This document shows, one piece after another, positions 19,362 through 27,592 of a DNA stretch of 64,000 bases. Below the pieces are notes generated by a model that was not told where the DNA came from, made no database searches, and saw only the letters and a list, made by a program, of their open reading frames with translations. Positions within the stretch are counted from its first letter, which is position 1, and each line of letters opens with the position of its first letter. The translations under genes were made by a program, and so were the position numbers. Location of the stretch: NCBI RefSeq assembly GCF_000092865.1, contig NC_014151.1, positions 3,906,001-3,970,000 on the forward strand, written 5' to 3'. Source of the stretch: Cellulomonas flavigena DSM 20109. GTDB taxonomy: Bacteria; Actinomycetota; Actinomycetes; Actinomycetales; Cellulomonadaceae.

Positions 19362-20792
19362 ATGACGACCCCCACGCTCACCCCGCCGCCCCCCGCCGGG
19401 GCCCCCGACCCCGACGTCGACCCGGGCCCCGACCGGACGCCACCGCCGGTGGGCCGCAACCTCATGACGATCCCGTGGGTCGCCCGGTCGCTGCGCTCGG
19501 GCTGGTACCCGAAGGTCTTCCAGATCCCCGTCGCTGCGGTCTTCGGCTTCGTCGCGTACCAGCTGCTCGCCGGCCCGGACCGCGCCCACGACAACGCGGG
19601 CACGGCGCTCATGTGGGTCCTGTGGTGGCCGGTCGTCCCGATCGTGTTCGTGCTGCTCGGCCGGTTCTGGTGCGCGGTGTGCCCGTTCGGCGCCCTGTCC
19701 GACGCGGTGCAGAAGCTGGTCGGCGTCAACCGACCGGTGCCGCGCTTCCTGAAGCGCTACGGCATCTGGATCATCGACGCGTCGTTCCTGCTCATCACGT
19801 GGGCGGACCACGTGTGGGGTGTCGTCGAGTCGCCGTGGGGCTCGGGGGTCCTGCTCCTGCTGCTGACGACCGCCGTGATCGCGTCGGGTGCGCTGTTCCA
19901 GCGGCGGACGTTCTGCCGGTACCTGTGCTTCCTCGGCGGTCTGTCCGGCAACTACGCGCGGGTCGGCATGGTCGAGCTGCGCGCCGACAGCGCGATCTGC
20001 CGGACCTGCAAGGCGAAGGCCGTCTGCTACAACGGCAACGAGAAGGTCGCCGGCTGCCCGCTGTTCACGTTCCCGCGGACGATGGAGGACAGCGCCAACT
20101 GCAACCTGTGCGCCAACTGCATCAAGTCCTGCCCCAACGACGCGATCCAGGTCCGCCTGCGCAAGCCGACGTCCGAGCTGTGGTTCATCACCAAGCCGAA
20201 GGTCGAGCACTCGTACCTCGCGATGGCGATCATGGGCATCGTCCTCATCCAGAACGTCACGATGCTCGAGGTCTGGACCGACGTGCTCGCCTGGATCGAG
20301 GCGACCACCGGCATCACCAGCTACCCCGTGATCTTCACCGTCGCGTTCGCCGTGGCCGTCTCGGTGCCCGTCGGGCTGCTGGCCGTCGCGTCACGCGTCG
20401 CCGCCGCTCGCAACCTGGAGAGCACGACGCTGAACTTCACACGGTTCGGGTACGCCCTCATCCCGTTGGACGTGGCGGGTCACCTGGCTCACAACCTCTT
20501 CCACCTGCTGGCCGAGGGCGGGTCGGTCTACTACACCGTCGCCAACGTCTTCGGGGCCGGTGTGAGCGGCGACGTCGCCCTGGTCGGCACCGGGACCATC
20601 CAGGTGCTGCAGTTCGCGCTGCTGGCACTGGGCGTCGCCGGGTCGGTGTACACGGCGCGCCGCATCGTGCACCGCCGGTACCGCACGGCCCAGCGCCGGC
20701 ACGCGACGCTCACCCCGTACGTCGCGATCATCGCGCTGCTCGGCGCGGTCAACGTGTGGATGTTCCTGCTGCCCATGGCCCACCGGATGTGA
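19362..20792 (+). CDS. NapH/CcoG-like 4Fe-4S polytopic membrane protein
   Basis: A 476-residue membrane protein with about six helices. It carries the NapH/NosR-type cysteine motifs CAVCPFG and CRYLCFLGG in the membrane part, then CRTCKAKAVC...GCP and a ferredoxin cluster CNLCANCIKSCP near residues 245-262. Proteins of this type pass electrons from quinol or cytoplasmic donors across the membrane to periplasmic or maturation partners. It follows the YncE-like gene by 37 bp and precedes a 57-residue membrane protein. There are no nitrate or nitrous oxide reductase genes in the window, so the electron acceptor is unknown. Confidence 0.85.
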   Translation: MTTPTLTPPPPAGAPDPDVDPGPDRTPPPVGRNLMTIPWVARSLRSGWYPKVFQIPVAAVFGFVAYQLLAGPDRAHDNAGTALMWVLWWPVVPIVFVLLGRFWCAVCPFGALSDAVQKLVGVNRPVPRFLKRYGIWIIDASFLLITWADHVWGVVESPWGSGVLLLLLTTAVIASGALFQRRTFCRYLCFLGGLSGNYARVGMVELRADSAICRTCKAKAVCYNGNEKVAGCPLFTFPRTMEDSANCNLCANCIKSCPNDAIQVRLRKPTSELWFITKPKVEHSYLAMAIMGIVLIQNVTMLEVWTDVLAWIEATTGITSYPVIFTVAFAVAVSVPVGLLAVASRVAAARNLESTTLNFTRFGYALIPLDVAGHLAHNLFHLLAEGGSVYYTVANVFGAGVSGDVALVGTGTIQVLQFALLALGVAGSVYTARRIVHRRYRTAQRRHATLTPYVAIIALLGAVNVWMFLLPMAHRM

Positions 20793-20806
20793 CGGGAGGA
20801 GAGCCC

Positions 20807-20980
20807 GTGCCGATCTGGGTGGTCGTCCCCGCGGTCGTGCTGCTGGTCGTCGGGGTGGCGCTGTGGGGCGTGACGCGGCTGTTCCCCTCGCATCCCCGCG
20901 GGGTCGGCCCGGGCCAGGGGGACGCGCAGCGAGCTGCCGCGGGTCCCGCCGACCCCCTGGTCAACCGGTCGGCAGCGTGA
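20807..20980 (+). CDS. 57-residue membrane protein
   Basis: A small frame with a good ribosome site (GGGAGGAG) before its GTG, 14 bases after the NapH-like stop. One transmembrane helix (PIWVVVPAVVLLVVGVALWGV) precedes a polar tail. It probably belongs to the propeller/NapH operon, perhaps as an accessory subunit. The last 20 bases overlap the end of the convergent histidine kinase gene. Confidence 0.7.
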   Translation: MPIWVVVPAVVLLVVGVALWGVTRLFPSHPRGVGPGQGDAQRAAAGPADPLVNRSAA

Positions 20981-22073
20981 CCGTGAACGTGCTGCCGGCA
21001 CCGGGCCCGGGGCTCGCCGCGCTGAGGGTGCCGCCGTGCGCGTGGACGAGTGCCAGGCAGATGGCCAGGCCGATGCCCGACCCCCCGTGCGCACGGTCGC
21101 GGGCCGTGTCCGCCCGGTAGAAGCGCTCGAAGACGTGCGGCAGGTCCTCCGCCGCGATGCCCTCCCCGGTGTCCCGCACGGTGAGCGTCACGTCCCGCCC
21201 GGCCGACGCCGCGCCCACCGTGACCGTGCCACCGGGCGGCGTGTGCCGCAGGGCGTTCGTCACGAGGTTGTCGAGGACCTGGGCGAGGCGCAGCCGGTCC
21301 ACGAGGACCTCGGGGAGCGACGCCGACGAGTCCTCCCGCAGGTCCACACCGCGCTCGGCCGCCCGCTCGCGCGACGCGGCCACGGCCGCCGCGACCAGGT
21401 CCCCGGGGGCGACGTGCTCGCGGTCCAGCGCCAGGTCGCCGCTCTCGGCACGCGTCACCGCGGTCAGGTCGTCCGACAACCGCGTCAGGCGCGAGGCCTG
21501 GTCCCGCAGCAGCGCGACCGTCTCCGCGCCGAGGTCCTGCACCCCGTCCTCGATGGCCTCCAGGTACGCGGTGAGGGTGGCGACGGGTGTGCGGATCTCG
21601 TGCGCGACGTCGGCGAGCAGCCGACCGCGCAGCCGCTCCCCCTCCTGCAGGCGGGCCGCCATGCTGTTGAACGCGTCCGCGAGGTCGTCGAACTCCCGGC
21701 CCATCTGCGGGGGTGGCACGCGGGAGTCGTAGCGACCCCCGCCGAGGCTCGACGCGGCCGACGAGAGCACGGCCAGCGACCGGCCGATCCGCCGCGTGAG
21801 GACGAGCGACACGGCGAGGGACGCCGCGGCCGCGGCCGCGAGCGCGAAGCCGAGGGCCAGCGAGCTGGCCGACCGGAACGCCTCCTCCGCGTGCAGCACG
21901 GCCTCGTCGTGGTCGCTGAGCCCCGCACGCAGCATGTGCTCGTGGAACACGGCCGGGCCCACCAGGGACGCGACCGCCCACGCCGTGACCGCGCCCGCGG
22001 CCATCACCAGCGCGATCGCGGCCAGCAGGCGCCCGGCGAGGCCCGACCGTGGAGGGGCCGTCGGTGCGCTCAC
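20961..22073 (-). CDS. Sensor histidine kinase (BaeS/CusS-like)
   Basis: A 370-residue membrane kinase: TM1 (about 13-38), a short extracytoplasmic loop of ~30 residues, TM2 (about 72-93), a HAMP domain, HisKA with the phosphorylated His in LADVAHEIRTPVATL, and an HATPase domain (VLDNLVTNALRHTP, VRDTGEGIAAEDL, GSGIGLAIC). It phosphorylates the response regulator encoded immediately upstream; its GTG overlaps that gene's stop. The small sensory loop suits detection of a metal ion or membrane signal. It is convergent with the 57-residue membrane protein. Confidence 0.94.
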   Translation of the reverse strand: MSAPTAPPRSGLAGRLLAAIALVMAAGAVTAWAVASLVGPAVFHEHMLRAGLSDHDEAVLHAEEAFRSASSLALGFALAAAAAASLAVSLVLTRRIGRSLAVLSSAASSLGGGRYDSRVPPPQMGREFDDLADAFNSMAARLQEGERLRGRLLADVAHEIRTPVATLTAYLEAIEDGVQDLGAETVALLRDQASRLTRLSDDLTAVTRAESGDLALDREHVAPGDLVAAAVAASRERAAERGVDLREDSSASLPEVLVDRLRLAQVLDNLVTNALRHTPPGGTVTVGAASAGRDVTLTVRDTGEGIAAEDLPHVFERFYRADTARDRAHGGSGIGLAICLALVHAHGGTLSAASPGPGAGSTFTVTLPTG

Positions 22074-22783
22074 CGTCCGGCGCCCATGCGGTAGCCGACG
22101 CCCCGGACCGTGCGGACGAACCGCTGCTGCTCCGCCGAGTCACCCAGCTTCTGGCGCACGTGCAGCACGTGCACGTCGACGAGGTGCTCGTCGCCCACCC
22201 ACCCCGCGCCCCACACCGCCTCGATGAGCGCGCGCCGGCTGAGCACGACGCCCGGACGTGCGGCGAGGGCGGCGAGGACGTCGAACTCCGTGCGGGTCAG
22301 GGCCACCGGCTCGCCGTCGACGTGGACCTCCCGTGCGTCCGTGTCGACGGTCAGGGACCCGATGGTCACCGCCGCGCTCGGTGCGGGCGCCGCCGGCCCC
22401 GGGGTGCGGCGCGGCCGACGCATGAGCACCCCGACCCGCGCCATCAGCTCGCGCGGGCTGAACGGCTTGGTGACGTAGTCGTCGGCACCGACGGACAGGC
22501 CGATGAGCGTGTCGACCTCCTCCGCACGCGCGGTCAGCATGATCACGTAGCAGTCGGAGAAGGTCCGCAGCTGGCGGCACACCTCGACGCCGTCGAGCCC
22601 GGGCAGGCCCAGGTCGAGGACGACGACGTCGGGGTCGACCTCCCGCAGCACCTGCAGGGCACCGACGCCGTCGTGGCACACGTGGGTCTCGAAGCCGTCG
22701 CGCTCGAGGTACCCGGCGACCAGACGTGCGAGGGCCTGCTCGTCGTCGACGACGACCGCACGACGTCCTCCGGAGGTGCTCAC
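22070..22783 (-). CDS. OmpR-family response regulator
   Basis: A 237-residue regulator with a receiver domain (acidic pocket VVDDEQ, phosphoacceptor Asp in VVVLDLGLPGLDG, signature Lys in VTKPF) and a winged-helix DNA-binding domain (LTRTEFDVLAALAARPGVVLSRRALIEAVWG). The GTG at 22783 was chosen because the receiver domain begins nine residues later. The partner kinase gene overlaps its end. It is divergent from the DUF305 gene, and the CTTCATC motif at 22835 lies between them, making autoregulation plausible. Confidence 0.94.
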   Translation of the reverse strand: MSTSGGRRAVVVDDEQALARLVAGYLERDGFETHVCHDGVGALQVLREVDPDVVVLDLGLPGLDGVEVCRQLRTFSDCYVIMLTARAEEVDTLIGLSVGADDYVTKPFSPRELMARVGVLMRRPRRTPGPAAPAPSAAVTIGSLTVDTDAREVHVDGEPVALTRTEFDVLAALAARPGVVLSRRALIEAVWGAGWVGDEHLVDVHVLHVRQKLGDSAEQQRFVRTVRGVGYRMGAGR

Positions 22784-22834
22784 GGCCCCATTGTGTGCTG
22801 ACGGCGCAGCGCAGGTCCGGCCCGCTGCCGGCAC

Positions 22835-22850
22835 CTTCATCAGAACTTGA
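22835..22850 (+). promoter_or_regulatory. CTTCATC/GAAC/TTGA motif, copy 2
   Basis: CTTCATCAGAACTTGA lies 52 bp upstream of the response-regulator start and 108 bp upstream of the DUF305 start. It is the partner of the motif at 16825; the two differ by one inserted and one deleted base. Confidence 0.45.
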
Positions 22851-22957
22851 TCGAACCTCCACGGCGTGTCCGGTCGCAGGGCGCAGGCTCGACGTCCCAC
22901 CCGTTCGGCGCAGCACGTGTCGGCGGGCCGCCCGCACCCTCGACCCCGGGAGCCCCC

Positions 22958-23575
22958 ATGCACCGCACGTGCCGATCCCTGGCCGCCACCGCTGCTGCCC
23001 TCGCGCTGGGCGTCGCGCTGACCGCGTGCGCCGGGCAGGGCGGGACGCCCGCGGCGGGCACGGCGAGCGCGTCGGCAGCCGCGACGGTGGCGGACCACGA
23101 CGACACCGACACGCAGTTCGCGCAGATGATGATCGTGCACCACGAGGGCGCGATCGCGATGGCCGCCCTGGCCGTCGAGCGCGCGACGGACCCGCGGGTC
23201 CGGTCGCTCGCGGAGCGGATCGAGGCCGCGCAGGCACCCGAGATCGAGCGGATGACCGGCTGGCTGGACGCGTGGGGGGAGGCCGCCGTCATGGACCACG
23301 GCCAGATGGGCCACGGCAGCATGCCCGCGGCGGGCATGGAGATGGAGGGCATGGACCACGGCCAGGCCATGGGCGTGCTCGACGCGCTCCAGGGCGCCGA
23401 GTTCGACGAGCGCTTCCTGGAGCTGATGATCGCCCACCACGAGGGCGCGGTGCTGATGACGGAGGCGGAGCTCGAGGACGGCCGGAACCCCGACGCGCGG
23501 GAGCTCGCGCGGGCGATCGTCGACGACCAGACCCGGGAGATCGAGGAGATGCGGGGGCTTCTCGCCTCGGACTGA
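22958..23575 (+). CDS. DUF305 lipoprotein
   Basis: A 205-residue lipoprotein with lipobox LTAC near residue 24. It has two DUF305 repeats, each with the motif MMIVHHEGAI / LMIAHHEGAV (paired histidines), separated by a Met/His-rich stretch (MDHGQMGHGSM, MEMEGMDHG). The family has a ferritin-like four-helix fold and is often near copper-resistance genes; the Met/His segment is a likely Cu(I) ligand set. GGGAG precedes the ATG. It is divergent from the two-component system that probably controls it. Confidence 0.9.
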   Translation: MHRTCRSLAATAAALALGVALTACAGQGGTPAAGTASASAAATVADHDDTDTQFAQMMIVHHEGAIAMAALAVERATDPRVRSLAERIEAAQAPEIERMTGWLDAWGEAAVMDHGQMGHGSMPAAGMEMEGMDHGQAMGVLDALQGAEFDERFLELMIAHHEGAVLMTEAELEDGRNPDARELARAIVDDQTREIEEMRGLLASD

Positions 23576-23632
23576 CGCAGCCGATCTCGCCCGGCAGCAC
23601 CCGGTCGCGCGGGGCACGGCGGGGCGCGGCGG

Positions 23633-24562
23633 TCAGGCCGCCGCGGCCACGGTCGTGACGCGGCGGGCCCAGGTGACGAGGAGGTCGACGACGCGCTCGT
23701 CGAGCGGGCGGCGGATCTCCTCCTTGTAGGCGCTGAGCGACGCGCGCCCGTCCTGCCGGCGCAGCACGTGCGTGACGTCTTGCACGACGTGCGTCTCGAC
23801 GGGCCCCGCGACGAGCTCGGCGACGGTCGTCAGGTCCGCCGGGTCCACCTGCAGGTCCTTGGAGCCGGTCAGCGCGAGCACGGGGACCGTGATGCGCGGC
23901 AGGTCGACGCGCGGGTCGTACGCCATGAACTCACGGTGCCAGCGCGCGTTGATCCTCACGCCGCCGATCCGCGCGACGTCGCCGGTGGTCGCGGCGATGG
24001 CCACACGGTTCTGCTCGGTCTTCTTCTCGATGTCCGTGCGCATCAGCCGCAGCACGCCGCGGACGAACGCCGGGAGGTCGCCGGCGACGTTGCGGGACTG
24101 CCAGCGCAGGACCTCGAGACCGGGTTGCGCCGAGGTCGAGAGCAGCGCGACGCCCGCGAGGTCGGTGCGGCGCGCGGCCACCTCGATGGCGTGCAGCGCG
24201 CCCTCGGAGTGTCCGACGAGCACGAGCCGGGACGCGTCGACCTCGGGCCGGGCCGCGAGCGCGTCGAGCACGGCCGCGACGTCGTCGCCGCTCTCGTGGA
24301 AGCCGGCCTCGCGCCAGTCCCCAGAGCTGCGCCCGACGCCGCGCTTGTCGTAGCGGAACGTGGCCAGCCCGGCCTCGCCGAGCGCGACCGCGAGCTGGCG
24401 CGTGACGTCGAGACGCATGCGCTTGTGGTTCGAGTCGCGGTCGACCGGGCCGGAGCCCGGCACGAGCAGCACGGTGGGGAACGGGCCGGGGCCGGCCGGG
24501 GTGGTGAGGGTCCCGGGCAGGTCGTGCCCGGCCGAGGTGACGGTGAGGGTGGTCTCGGTCAT
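23633..24562 (-). CDS. Alpha/beta-hydrolase (YqkD/BAAT-like)
   Basis: A 309-residue cytoplasmic hydrolase. Oxyanion region LLVPGSGPVDRD, then FRYDKRGVGRSSG, nucleophile elbow VGHSEGA, and catalytic His in DVTHVLRR. Its layout resembles proteins of the serine-aminopeptidase/hydrolase clan acting on small acyl substrates; the substrate is unknown. It follows a 114-residue gene by 43 bp on the same strand, and a divergent HTH regulator lies beyond that gene, so the two are probably one regulated unit. Confidence 0.85.
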   Translation of the reverse strand: MTETTLTVTSAGHDLPGTLTTPAGPGPFPTVLLVPGSGPVDRDSNHKRMRLDVTRQLAVALGEAGLATFRYDKRGVGRSSGDWREAGFHESGDDVAAVLDALAARPEVDASRLVLVGHSEGALHAIEVAARRTDLAGVALLSTSAQPGLEVLRWQSRNVAGDLPAFVRGVLRLMRTDIEKKTEQNRVAIAATTGDVARIGGVRINARWHREFMAYDPRVDLPRITVPVLALTGSKDLQVDPADLTTVAELVAGPVETHVVQDVTHVLRRQDGRASLSAYKEEIRRPLDERVVDLLVTWARRVTTVAAAA

Positions 24563-24605
24563 CGTGCAGGTCCTTCGGTGGGGCTCGTGGGGGACGAGGT
24601 CGGGG

Positions 24606-24950
24606 TCAGGCAGCGGCGAGCGCGGCGGCGGTGGCGGTCGCGTCGTCGACGTCGAGCAGGAGGCGGCGGTAGCGCTCGCCCTCGAGGGTCACGCGCAGGG
24701 CCGGGCGGCCACGACGGACGGACACGAGGGTGCGCCCCTCCCGGCCGCGCCACGTGCCGATCATGCGCCGCCCGGGCAGGCCGAGGCCGGGGGCGCGCAG
24801 CCCGCGCACCGCGGCGAGGCCGTCGTCGACGACCTCGACGGAGCGGACGGACGTCAGCGGGAACGCCGCGTCGCGCAGCAGGCCGGCCACCTTCTCCCCG
24901 CGGGTGAGGGCGACGACGAGGGAACCGGAACGAATGTCGATCGTTGTCAT
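24606..24950 (-). CDS. Small PH-like hypothetical protein
   Basis: A 114-residue soluble protein, mostly beta by appearance (RSGSLVVALTRGEKVAGLL, RRMIGTWRGREGRTLVSVRR, ALRVTLEGERYRRLLLDV) with an alanine-rich C-terminal helix, resembling bacterial pleckstrin-homology-like domains. No catalytic motif is seen. It is the first gene of a two-gene unit with the hydrolase, divergent from an HTH regulator across a 62-bp gap that must contain both promoters. Confidence 0.6.
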   Translation of the reverse strand: MTTIDIRSGSLVVALTRGEKVAGLLRDAAFPLTSVRSVEVVDDGLAAVRGLRAPGLGLPGRRMIGTWRGREGRTLVSVRRGRPALRVTLEGERYRRLLLDVDDATATAAALAAA

Positions 24951-25012
24951 GACTGATCCCCTTCCTGATAGTGAGAATGGTGTCAAGACCGATCGTGGGA
25001 GAGGCTGGTGCC

Positions 25013-25570
25013 ATGGAGATGTCACCGACGCAGGTGCTGCTGCACCCGGTGCGGCTGCGGATCGCCCAGGCGTTCCTCGGCGAGCGGGCCCTGACCACGT
25101 CGGACCTGCGGACGGAGCTGCCCGACGTCCCGCCGGCGACGCTCTACCGGCAGGTCGCCGCGCTCGTCGACGGCGGCGTCCTCGAGGTCGCCGAGGAGCA
25201 CCGCGTGCGGGGAGCCGTCGAGCGCACCTACCGGCTGCGGACGGGCGCGGCCCACGTCGACGGGGACGCCGCCCGTGCGATGACCGACGACGACCACCGG
25301 CGCGGGTTCCTCACGTTCGTCGTCGGCCTGCTCGCGGACATGGACCGCTACCTCGAGCACGACGACCGCGACGTCGTCCGTGACCTCGTCGGCTACCGCC
25401 AGCACGCCCTGTACCTCACCGACGACGAGACCGCCGAGCTCGTCACCGAGCTACGCACGGTGCTGGCGCCCCGGCTCGCACAGGGGCCGGGCGACGGACG
25501 ACGGCGCCGGCTGTTCTCGACCGTGCTGCTGCCGACGGACCCGCCGGCGGGAGCGGCTGCCGACGACTGA
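25013..25570 (+). CDS. ArsR-like helix-turn-helix regulator
   Basis: A 185-residue regulator. The N-terminal winged helix (LLHPVRLRIAQAFLGERAL, DVPPATLYRQVAALVDGGVLEV) is ArsR/HTH_20-like, then RVRGAVERTYRLR forms the wing; the C-terminal ~110 residues are helical and probably bind an effector or dimerise. No metal-binding Cys motif is present. I chose the ATG at 25013 (MEMSPTQ) behind GGGAGAGG. Its divergent position suggests control of the PH-like/hydrolase pair. Confidence 0.82.
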   Translation: MEMSPTQVLLHPVRLRIAQAFLGERALTTSDLRTELPDVPPATLYRQVAALVDGGVLEVAEEHRVRGAVERTYRLRTGAAHVDGDAARAMTDDDHRRGFLTFVVGLLADMDRYLEHDDRDVVRDLVGYRQHALYLTDDETAELVTELRTVLAPRLAQGPGDGRRRRLFSTVLLPTDPPAGAAADD

Positions 25571-25614
25571 CCGCCTGCGGCGGCCGGCGGGGCCCCCACG
25601 GAGCCGGGCGGCGG

Positions 25615-26046
25615 TCAGCCCGTCGCGCGGCCGGCGATCGGCGCGTCGCAGGGCTCGTCCGTGAGCGCGGCGACGACCGGGCAGTTCGCGTCCGGGTCGA
25701 AGCCGGGCCCGTCGACGAGCGTCGCCAGCGCGTCGCGCGTGCGGCGCAGGTCCCGGATGCGCGCGTCGATGTCCGCGATCTTCGCGCGACCGTGGGCGAC
25801 GAGGTCGGCGGCGACGCCGCCCGCGCGGGCCTGCTGGGAGAGGACGTCGAGCGACGCGAGCTCGGCCAGCGTGAACCCGAGCTCCTGACCCCGGTGCAGG
25901 AACCGCGCACGGCGCACGTGGTCCGCGGTGAACCGCCGGTAGCCGCCGGCGGTGCGGTCGGGCTCCGGCAGCAGCCCGGCGCGCAGGTAGAAGCGGATCG
26001 TGGAGACCTTGACCCCCACCTGCAGCGCGACGTCGGCGATGAGCAC
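25615..26046 (-). CDS. MerR-family transcriptional regulator
   Basis: A 143-residue regulator with the MerR helix-turn-helix (LIADVALQVGVKVSTIRFYLRAGLL, then GGYRRFTADHVRR), a dimerisation helix and a C-terminal loop with two cysteines (NCPVV...EPCDAP), as in metal or thiol sensors. The GTG start lies one base after the stop of the membrane-protein gene, so both genes share the over-spaced promoter at 26483-26514. It probably autoregulates that promoter and activates it on binding its effector. Confidence 0.9.
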   Translation of the reverse strand: MLIADVALQVGVKVSTIRFYLRAGLLPEPDRTAGGYRRFTADHVRRARFLHRGQELGFTLAELASLDVLSQQARAGGVAADLVAHGRAKIADIDARIRDLRRTRDALATLVDGPGFDPDANCPVVAALTDEPCDAPIAGRATG

Positions 26047-26047
26047 G

Positions 26048-26476
26048 TCAGGATGCTACGGACGCGCGGACCGTCACGGCGCGCGCCCGCGCGACCGCGA
26101 TCCCCTGGACGACGCCCCACCCGACCTCCGGCACGAGCAGCGTCGTCACCAGCGGTGACGCACCGTTCGTCAGTGCGACCAGCATCCCGAGCGAGAACAG
26201 CCCGCGGGCCAGGGTGTCGGCGGCGCCGGCGGCGAGCGACGGCCGCAGGATCCGGTACACCGCCCACACCGTGACGACGCTGCCCATGAGCCCGGCGAAC
26301 AGCACCTGGTACACGTCGTCGGGTGACGGCGTGACACCGTCGAGGCCCAGGCGGTGGTGCAGCGCCCCCAGCCCTCCGAACGCCGCCGCCGCGGTCCACG
26401 GCAGGGCGAACGCGACGGTGACGACGAGGTCGTAGACGGCGGAGGCGCGGACCACACGACGGGCGGAGATGCTCAT
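26048..26476 (-). CDS. Four-helix membrane protein
   Basis: A 142-residue membrane protein with four predicted helices (VYDLVVTVAFALPWTAAAAF, VLFAGLMGSVVTVWAVYRIL, TLARGLFSLGMLVALTNG, VTTLLVPEVGWGVVQGIAV). It resembles small DoxX-like or hypothetical actinobacterial membrane proteins, but I do not recognise a specific family. It is coupled to merR. The -10 element lies seven bases before its ATG, so its mRNA is predicted to be leaderless. The product is likely the effector of the MerR response. Confidence 0.7.
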   Translation of the reverse strand: MSISARRVVRASAVYDLVVTVAFALPWTAAAAFGGLGALHHRLGLDGVTPSPDDVYQVLFAGLMGSVVTVWAVYRILRPSLAAGAADTLARGLFSLGMLVALTNGASPLVTTLLVPEVGWGVVQGIAVARARAVTVRASVAS

Positions 26477-26482
26477 GGCCGC

Positions 26483-26514
26483 ACCCTGCCCCCTGCACCT
26501 CGGTGCAGGGTCAA
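26483..26514 (-). promoter_or_regulatory. Over-spaced MerR-type promoter with operator
   Basis: On the minus strand TTGACC (26514-26509) and CAGGGT (26488-26483) are separated by 20 bp, longer than the normal 17. The spacer region is covered by a 20-bp dyad, CCCTGCACCTCGGTGCAGGG (26491-26510). MerR-family activators characteristically bind such a palindrome in a 19-20 bp spacer. The regulated genes are the membrane protein and merR. Confidence 0.75.
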
Positions 26515-26596
26515 CCCGGTTCCCCGCTCGACCACTCGTCAGATGGGGAACCCGCCGGCCGACCAGTGGTCGCGCGACGGCGCCGAGGGCGCCCCG

Positions 26597-27439
26597 TCAG
26601 CCGCCGAAGGGCAGCACCGGGCGCCCTGGCACGTCGACCCGGACGCGGAACAGCGCACCCGCCTCGGGCTCCGGGTCGTCGAGGTTCTCGCGGGACGTCG
26701 TGATGTAGAGGTCGCGCAGGTCGGGGCCGCCGAGGGTGCAGGCCGTCGTCTGGTGGGCGGGCACCTCGACCTCGGCGAGCACCTCCCCTGCGGGCGACAC
26801 GCACCGCACCCGGCCCGCGCCGTGCAGCGCGACCCACACGTTGCCGGCGGAGTCGACGGTGAGGCCGTCGGGGTGGTCGCCGGGACGCGAGAAGAACGGG
26901 CGGCGGTTCGTCAACCGGCGGTCGACGACGTCGAACACGTCCGTGCGTCCGGTCGTCGTGTCGTCGTAGTACGCGCGCGTGCCGTCCGGCGAGAAGTCCA
27001 GACCGTTGGAGATGGTCACGTCGTCGAGCACCACGTCGACGTCCCCGCCCGGCGTGATCCGGAAGAGCGTGGCGCCACCGGGGTGCGCGTCGTACGCCAT
27101 CGACCCCGCGTACAGCGCGCCCCACGGGTCGCACGCCCCCTCGTTCATCCGCACACCCGGGTCCGTCCACAGCTCCCGCATGGGGGTCGGCTCACCGTCG
27201 GGCGACTCCGCGAGCGCGATCCCCCGCTCCAGCCCCACGACGTACCCGCCCCGCGAGCGCGGTCGCACGAACGCGGCGACGTCCCCCACGTGCAGCCGCT
27301 CCACGTCCCCGTCGTCACGCAGCGTCAGCAGGTCGCCCGCGAGCAGGTCGACCCACCGCAGCCCTCCCCACGTCGGTGACCAGCACGGACCCTCGCCGTG
27401 GTAGGCGACGGCGTCGGTGACCTGCTCGGCTCGCAGCAC
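26597..27439 (-). CDS. SMP-30/gluconolactonase-family protein
   Basis: A 280-residue six-bladed propeller of the SMP-30/LRE family, which hydrolyses sugar lactones using a divalent metal. Expected metal ligands are present: the Glu in YHGEGPCW, the Asn in SNGLDFSPDG and the Asp in DHPDGLTVD, with MNEGACDPWGALYAGSM between. No signal peptide, so cytoplasmic. The GTG at 27439 has GAGGAGGAG upstream. It could act on aldonolactones from pentose or hexose oxidation, consistent with the sugar-using lifestyle, but the substrate is not determined. Confidence 0.9.
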   Translation of the reverse strand: MLRAEQVTDAVAYHGEGPCWSPTWGGLRWVDLLAGDLLTLRDDGDVERLHVGDVAAFVRPRSRGGYVVGLERGIALAESPDGEPTPMRELWTDPGVRMNEGACDPWGALYAGSMAYDAHPGGATLFRITPGGDVDVVLDDVTISNGLDFSPDGTRAYYDDTTTGRTDVFDVVDRRLTNRRPFFSRPGDHPDGLTVDSAGNVWVALHGAGRVRCVSPAGEVLAEVEVPAHQTTACTLGGPDLRDLYITTSRENLDDPEPEAGALFRVRVDVPGRPVLPFGG

Positions 27440-27592
27440 TGCTCCTCCTCGGTCGGCTGGCACGAGCCTTCCGTGGCCGGCCGCGCGACGCACGCCGACA
27501 CCCGGCACGGTCCGCTCCCGACCGGCGGACCTCAGGGAATCGTCCGGGCCGGATCGCCCTCTCGCGGAGCAGGGCGGGGTGACCCGTCCTGG

